Positions 59,501 through 64,000 of a stretch of DNA of 64,000 nt are shown here, one piece after another. Within the stretch, counting starts at the first letter, position 1. Each line of letters starts with the position of its first letter. Made by a program: the position numbers and the translations under genes. The stretch spans positions 6,696,229 through 6,760,228 of the forward strand of contig OZ037770.1 of NCBI GenBank assembly GCA_964035545.1. Direction: 5' to 3'. Origin of the DNA: Bugula neritina (lineage: Eukaryota; Bryozoa; Gymnolaemata; Cheilostomatida; Bugulidae). The notes under the pieces are model-generated. The model was not told where the DNA came from. It worked only from the letters and a program-made list of their open reading frames with translations, and made no database searches.

Positions 59501-61186
59501 ATTGCACCTCTATATGTTGGGTGTCTCTGCTCACAGACTGCAGTACTGTTTCCTCTTTTATAGCTATGATGACTTGGGTAGAGGTAAGAGTAAGACCTCC
59601 TCTAGCACCTGGGGCAATAAATCTTCATGGGACAGCGACTTTACATCCTCGGAGCCCAAAACCAGTGGTGGTGGCAGCAACTTCTTTGATGACCAGCTTA
59701 TGACCAGCAAGTCTAAAGATGATTACAGGTGCTGAGTAGTGTATAGTAGTCTATAGTAGTGTATAGTATAGTGTAGTGTAGTATAGAATAGGATAGTTTA
59801 TTAATAGAGTATAGCTATAGGCAGTTCCATGAACATCTGATGTATATCCTTAAACTTGCCAATTTATCTCACACAACTTACTGTGTTGTATTCAAGTTGG
59901 TCAAATTCAAGTGATGTGAAAGTTGCAGCTGAACAGCTCAAACTAACTGATTGTATAATAAACGCATGCTTGCATCTGTTTCTCTGGTGGACATGTTTGT
60001 TACTCAATTATGTCTCTATATGCTACAGGACTGACAGGAGTCGTAAAGCCACAGCAGCACCTGCCTCAAGTGGCGGCAGTTATGATTTGAGCAAGTTTGC
60101 TAACGCCAAGTCTATCAGTTCTAATCAAGTGTTTGGAGAAGATGATCGCCATGGAGTGAGTAACATGTTCTCTACTGAGTCACTCAGAATGAAAGTTGCG
60201 TTTCTACCTCTTCTGAAAAAGTTTCGAGTTTCAGTTAATTTCACTTGGCCAAGTACCCGGTTATAAGCCTAGGGCCACACGGTGCGTATTTTCGCATGCA
60301 AAAATTGAAATCACAAGTAGCAAAGGTGTCCGCTGTAGCGTCAGTGATGCGTGATAAATAAAGCTTTCATTTTTAAATCGCACTCGCTTTCAATAAAACG
60401 CAATTTACTGAAATGTAGCACTAAAATAAAGAAATTGGGCTCGCTGAATAACTACCAGCCAATTAGGTGACGACGACAGAGACGATTCGCACTTGCGTTA
60501 AAAATGCTAAGCGACAAATGCGAATGTTTTCTCAACGCGCACAGTGGACATCTTTGCTACTTGTGATTTCAATTTTCGCATGCTAAAATACGCACCGTGT
60601 GGCCCTAGGCTAAGTTTTACTGGAAATCATCTAACTTATATTATTGATGCAGAAGCTTACTTTCTAATATGACACACCTAGTCGCTAGTTGAAGAAGTTA
60701 TGAAGCTGTTTACTGAATCGCCAAAGTCATGATTAAACAACAATGTTTACAAGGAGTTATCATTCCTTTGGATTATTCTAAAAGTTATCTCACTAACAAA
60801 ATTTTGACGAGTGATTTTTACAATGCAATGCAACTCAGTGAAATTGAATTTCTAACTGAAAATCTAAAAAGGTATTAAAGCAACTTGATACTCTGTACTG
60901 AGTTAGTCAGTTTGATACTCTGTAGTGAGTCAGAGTGATATTCAATCAGAGTCCAGAGTGAGAATTGCTTGTTTTACAGAGTCAACCTGACATGGGGAAA
61001 TTCCAGAACTCCTCCTCAATATCTAGTGATGACTACTTTGGTGGCGGCAGCAGTAATAGCGGCAGCAAGTACAACAATTATAATACTCCAGATATGCAGG
61101 ATATTAAAGATGGTGTGAAACAGGGAGTGACTAAAGTAGCTGGAAAACTGAGTAACTTGGCTAGTGGAGTTATGAGCTCTTTGCAG
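53556..61186 (+). CDS. ARFGAP2/3: ARFGAP2/3 (Glo3-type) Arf GTPase-activating protein, 10 exons seen
   Basis: Exons: 53556-53633, 55347-55538, 55660-55791, 56822-57080, 57335-57593, 58389-58517, 59223-59378, 59564-59728, 60029-60155 and 60980-61186. All introns are GT-AG, phases agree, giving 568 residues before the last exon. The ArfGAP domain has the zinc finger C28-x2-C31-x16-C48-x2-C51, then HRSLGVH with the arginine finger R56, FIRST and GGNANA-TAFF. A Lys-rich coatomer-binding part follows, then [18 protein letters not shown] and [17 protein letters not shown], and the Glo3 motif with ISSNQVFG (486-493) and ISSDDYFG (513-520), ending [15 protein letters not shown]. These mark ARFGAP2/3, which stimulates GTP hydrolysis on Arf1 and acts with COPI coats at the Golgi. 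The final exon (a few residues after SSLQ) is unresolved. Reading on gives VSFI and a stop at 61199-61201. Confidence 0.95.
53719..54450. repeat. Palindrome island 2, in ARFGAP intron 1
   Basis: About 730 bp of overlapping perfect inverted repeats. Arms pair at 53719-53730 with 53732-53743 (12 bp, 1-nt centre), 53732-53748 with 53768-53784 (17 bp), and 53794-53819 with 53821-53846 (26 bp, 1-nt centre). Further on are AATATCAATATGAATATCAA, CAAGTTCAACTTG and CATACTCATACTC-like words with their complements. No tandem period and no coding signal. It shares words with 10216-10525. Confidence 0.9.
55803..56631. repeat. 21-bp minisatellite, about 39 copies (ARFGAP intron 3)
   Basis: The unit is CACATCTGATACCTTGTCTCA. 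About 21 copies are followed by two adjacent 22-bp units with an extra C (CACACCATCTG, at about 56249 and 56271), then about 17 more. Copies are otherwise identical as far as I can read. The period is a multiple of three without stops, so it appears as TSDTLSH and ETRYQMC repeat proteins. It begins 12 bp after the exon 3 donor, and the exon 3 frame meets TGA in that gap, so it is not coding. Confidence 0.97.
57605..58366. repeat. 21-bp minisatellite, about 36 copies (ARFGAP intron 5)
   Basis: The unit is TACTGTATACTGTGTGTATAT, with variants TACAGCATAC, TACTGCATAC and a few 18-bp units lacking ATA. It fills nearly the whole intron between 57593 and 58389. Stop-free on the plus strand by chance of period (CVYYCIL repeats). 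Confidence 0.97.
58556..59218. repeat. 20-bp minisatellite, about 33 copies (ARFGAP intron 6)
   Basis: The unit is GTTATACTCTCTGTATATAT, alternating CTCTCTG and CTCTTTG variants and some ATATAC. It fills the intron from 58518 to 59222 up to the acceptor. The last copies supply the T-rich tract before the AG. The unit resembles the intron 5 unit. Confidence 0.97.
60190..60888 (+). mobile_element. MITE family A, copy 2 (interrupted), ARFGAP intron 9
   Basis: It starts AAGTTGCGTTTCTACCTCTT 37 bp after the exon 9 donor and ends GGTATTAAAGCAACT, with TGA on both sides. The left part (through TACCCGGTTATA) and right part (from GTTTTACTGGAAATC) are continuous in the copy at 7161-7591 but separated here by another element at 60267-60610. 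Some of the centre is deleted relative to copy 1. Confidence 0.8.
60264..60613. mobile_element. PIF/Harbinger-type MITE nested in another MITE
   Basis: A 344-bp element (60267-60610) with near-perfect terminal inverted repeats of about 70 bp, starting GCCTAGGGCCACACGGTGCG on each side and running to ATCACAAGTAGCAAAG. TAA flanks both ends (60264-60266 and 60611-60613). The 3-bp TAA duplication is the PIF/Harbinger signature. No coding capacity. Confidence 0.88.
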
Positions 61187-61199
61187 GTATCTTTCATTT

Positions 61200-61445
61200 A
61201 GATGTTTTAATCCATTGTACTGTATATAGCCTATCTGTATATAGCCTATCTGTATATAGCCTATCTGTATATAGCCTATCTGCAATGTGCTTATATAATA
61301 TACACATTGTACTGCATAGCCTATCTGCAATGTGCTTATATAATATACACATTGTACTGCATAGCCTATCTGTAATGGGCTTGTATAATATACACATTGT
61401 ACTCTATAGCCTATCTGTAATGTGCTTATATAATATACACATACA
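61200..61445. repeat. Two linked tandem repeats after the last ARFGAP exon seen
   Basis: Four copies of TGTATATAGCCTATC (15 bp, 61221-61280) run into about 3.5 copies of a 45-bp unit that contains CTATCTGCAATGTGCTTATA, TAATATACACATTGTACT and GCATAGC. The end of each long unit contains the short unit's TAGCCTATC, so one probably grew from the other. Confidence 0.88.
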
Positions 61446-61759
61446 CACACAGTCCGTAATCTACAAAGTGTATCAATCCTAATATCAAACATATAATAGC
61501 AAATTATCTTTCAGTCTCGCATCAAGCTCTATTACTTACCTTCTATGACTTTTAGTCTCAATTCATAAGTTTATTATTTGGGATTTTCTAACAAATGCTC
61601 CACTTTTTTATAATTTAGAGTTGTCTTTTCACTTGTTATTTCAGGCAACCCTTAAACTTGTGACTCATACTGTATTCAGGGTTTTTCCAAAAACTTTCCT
61701 TGAAATTAACTCTCCACATTTCAAATTGTCATGACTAAACCGACATAGGTCTGAATACA

Positions 61760-61771
61760 CCCCCCCCCCCC
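61760..61771. repeat. Poly-C run (C12)
   Basis: Twelve C after CTGAATACA, followed by GCTCCCCCA. Confidence 0.9.
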
Positions 61772-61802
61772 GCTCCCCCATGTCATATCCCCTCGTCAAT
61801 AC

Positions 61803-62250
61803 TAATGTTGCGTTTATACCTTTATAATTTTAAGTCAGAAATTCAATTTTGCCTAATTGAAATTTCTCCAAGTTGCATTGCATTGTAAAAGCCGCTCATC
61901 AAAATTTTTGTACAGTGATAACCTAATCAGCCCAGTTCAGAATAAGACTCAAAAGGAGTAATCACTCTTTTTAAATATCGTTATTTAAGATTTTATTACT
62001 TTATCGATTAGATGACGTGCTTATATATTAATAATTATATTGCCTACGCCTTCTCAATTATCGCTTTTATGCTGTCAACTTCAGTAATTCTCGACATTTA
62101 CAAAGGGCATCAAATAGCGATTAGGCGAGTCAGATTTCAGTTTTAGAAAGTAAGCTTCCGCATCAATATGATTTCACCGATTTTTAGTTGGACAATTGTT
62201 ATTAACTGAAATTGGGTCCTTTTTTTAGGAGAGGTATAAATGCAACTTAA
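61803..62250 (-). mobile_element. MITE family A, copy 3 (reverse orientation)
   Basis: A 442-bp element (61806-62247) starting TGTTGCGTTTATACCTTT and ending AGAGGTATAAATGCAACT, flanked by TAA on both sides (61803-61805 and 62248-62250). The inside is the reverse complement of the 7161-7591 copy (AGTTGCATTGCATTGTAAAA, GGGCATCAAATAGCGATTA). Near its right end CCTTTTTTTAG makes a good splice acceptor. Confidence 0.85.
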
Positions 62251-64000
62251 GACTTGCTTTGTTACACGCATGATAAATCCAGATCTAGAAATAGCATGTA
62301 ATGAGATAGGAGAAAATTTCAAGCAATGTGTTCCAAGTTTAAATCACTTACTATTGTTTGTTTCTGTGCTGCTCTCTGTAATCACTACTCATTCTCATTC
62401 ATGTAATTGAGAGTATCATTTTGTTGACAGCGAAAGTAGACTGGAGTAGGTAAGTGACCAGCTTGCTGGCGTAAACACTTCTCATGTCTGTCTGTACCTC
62501 TGTTTATTTCTCTGTACTCTGCACTTGGCACTTCCTCAGTCTTCTTTACATATTCTTTGTATTTTTTCGCGGTGAAGGAGAGTTTGAGAGATGTGGTAAC
62601 AATCATCTTGGGCTGGTGAAGTAATGTCTGCTTAAACGTATTCGATTTTTGTATTGTTGTACTTGAGGCGCACTAATTTTGTTCGCTCTACTACTTAGGC
62701 CTACTCACTCTAACACTAAATACTCACTATGGTACTATTCACTCACTATAATACTATATACTCATTATACTACTATATAGTATACACTTACTATCACACT
62801 ATGTACTCACTATTTAAATACTATGTACTCACTCTATTCCTTATTACTAGGTAATTTACTTGTGGCATCATTTCTTGAAAACTTTATGCCCACAATATTT
62901 TTTTCTAGTTTGTTTGTATTGAATTGGAGTTATCTTTTCAGCCTTTTGGATATAAACCCTTAAATTCTATGAATTGAATTGATTTTCGTTTTATTTAATA
63001 AGTTTTATAACTATTAGTTATTAACTAATGATAAAAACGCCTATATACAGTGGCAAACACAATAATTGTTGAAACTAGCCATAAAAACAGGCAGACACCT
63101 TGAGATGCATCTTAAATAATTTAAATAATATTTCAACAGGATAATGTTCATTGAGAGTGTGGAGTAGTGATTCATGTTGTTTTGTTCAAATCTACATCAG
63201 ATTCCACTGAAATCTACTAGTTTTTTCTTATTTGTCTTGTGACCAATACAAGCTGTACATTATAGAACCCACTCTATACATACTAGAGTAGGGAACCCAT
63301 TCTGTACATACTAGAGTAGGGGGACCCATTCTATACATACTAGAGTAGGGAGGGGGTCGTCTATATATAAACATACAATACATTTCCTTATATTGCAAGC
63401 ATAGAAAAGTCACTTTTAGGTGAATTGGTGATGTTGTCATTTTCTGTCAAATATTAAAAAAACTAAAATTGCATGCCTTCTATTTTCATTGACTATATAT
63501 AACATACTGATCATACATTTGATACCATATAAACTAAAAGCTTGTTTTTCTCATTAGATATAACAATACTTGTAAATTTATGCTGTTTATACAATGCTGG
63601 ACGGCATTAATACAGAGGGACGCTTCTTCTACCCCTTCTCCATCCACCCGTCAAAATATTATAGAGTAAGCTAGTATTCGGTTGATCATGACCAACTCAA
63701 TGAACTGGACCTCTTATTCTGAATCAAGTCTAAAGAATTTTCAGTTTCCTTGTACATCTAATGGAGCAGAATTACAAATTGCAGCTCAACTTGAACACAC
63801 CTACTATAAACGCTATAAGATATCATGACACATTCCACCCACTTATTAATCACAGAATAGTCCTGTAACATTTCCTTCAACTACAATATGCCTCTGGAAA
63901 AATGATACAATTTGTAGATTTATTCAACTGAAAACTATAACCTGAAAAACAAGTCAATACATTCTAAGGATTCTGTCCCTCTTTCCACTAAATGGTGAAA
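62251..64000. other. Non-coding stretch
   Basis: No supported gene. A degenerate ACTCACTATACTACTATATA-like tract lies at about 62700-62830. The last ARFGAP exon may lie here or beyond the window. Confidence 0.45.
63266..63352. repeat. About 30-bp tandem repeat, 3 copies
   Basis: Three copies of ACCCATTCTATACATACTAG followed by AGTAGGG with 1-3 extra bases, differing at one or two positions. Confidence 0.9.

Noticed and set aside
63121-63155. TTTCAACAG followed by GATAATGTTCATTGA as the last ARFGAP exon
   Set aside because: It would give SLQ-DNVH. Only the first residue matches the family C-terminus DRYG, and the polypyrimidine tract is poor.

Overview
The window is nuclear DNA of an AT-rich animal, most likely an invertebrate. 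Evidence is split genes with GT-AG introns, AATAAA signals, a metazoan-type ARFGAP2/3 gene, a secreted Kunitz protein, and a mix of mariner, Tc1, PIF/Harbinger-type, pogo, MULE, Copia, BEL/Pao and non-LTR elements. I cannot name the species. Most long open frames are transposon remnants or tandem repeats read as codons.

Layout. 1-11.4 kb: no gene seen; it holds a hAT-type MITE (689-1136), a 31-bp minisatellite, a MITE with TAA target duplication (7161-7591) and a self-complementary tract (10.2-10.5 kb). 11.4-23 kb: a transposon graveyard on the minus strand, with a non-LTR fragment, a diverged tandem duplication of which one copy carries a full-length mariner, MULE remnants, a PHD-like fragment, a DDE_Tnp_4 pseudogene, a Tc1 pseudogene and a reverse transcriptase/Harbinger/FLYWCH-MULE mosaic. 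25-35.3 kb: a possible LTR, a BEL/Pao remnant, a pogo/Jerky-like transposase lacking its catalytic core, and a decayed Copia whose 3' part joins the pogo remnant. 38.4-45.6 kb (+): the last 13 exons of an unrecognised type I membrane protein. 47.4-48.8 kb (+): a three-exon secreted protein with two Kunitz domains. 53.6-61.2 kb (+): ten exons of an ARFGAP2/3 (Glo3-type) Arf GTPase-activating protein. 62-64 kb: no gene seen.

The three host genes lie on the plus strand in a row and look functionally unrelated: a surface protein, a secreted protease inhibitor and a Golgi COPI-coat regulator. The transposase-type remnants all read on the minus strand.

The most unusual features are (i) the ARFGAP gene, whose introns hold three long minisatellites with 20- or 21-bp units, a palindrome-rich tract and a MITE nested in another MITE at precise TAA duplications, and (ii) several islands of overlapping perfect inverted repeats, each with its own base vocabulary, that no standard repeat class explains.
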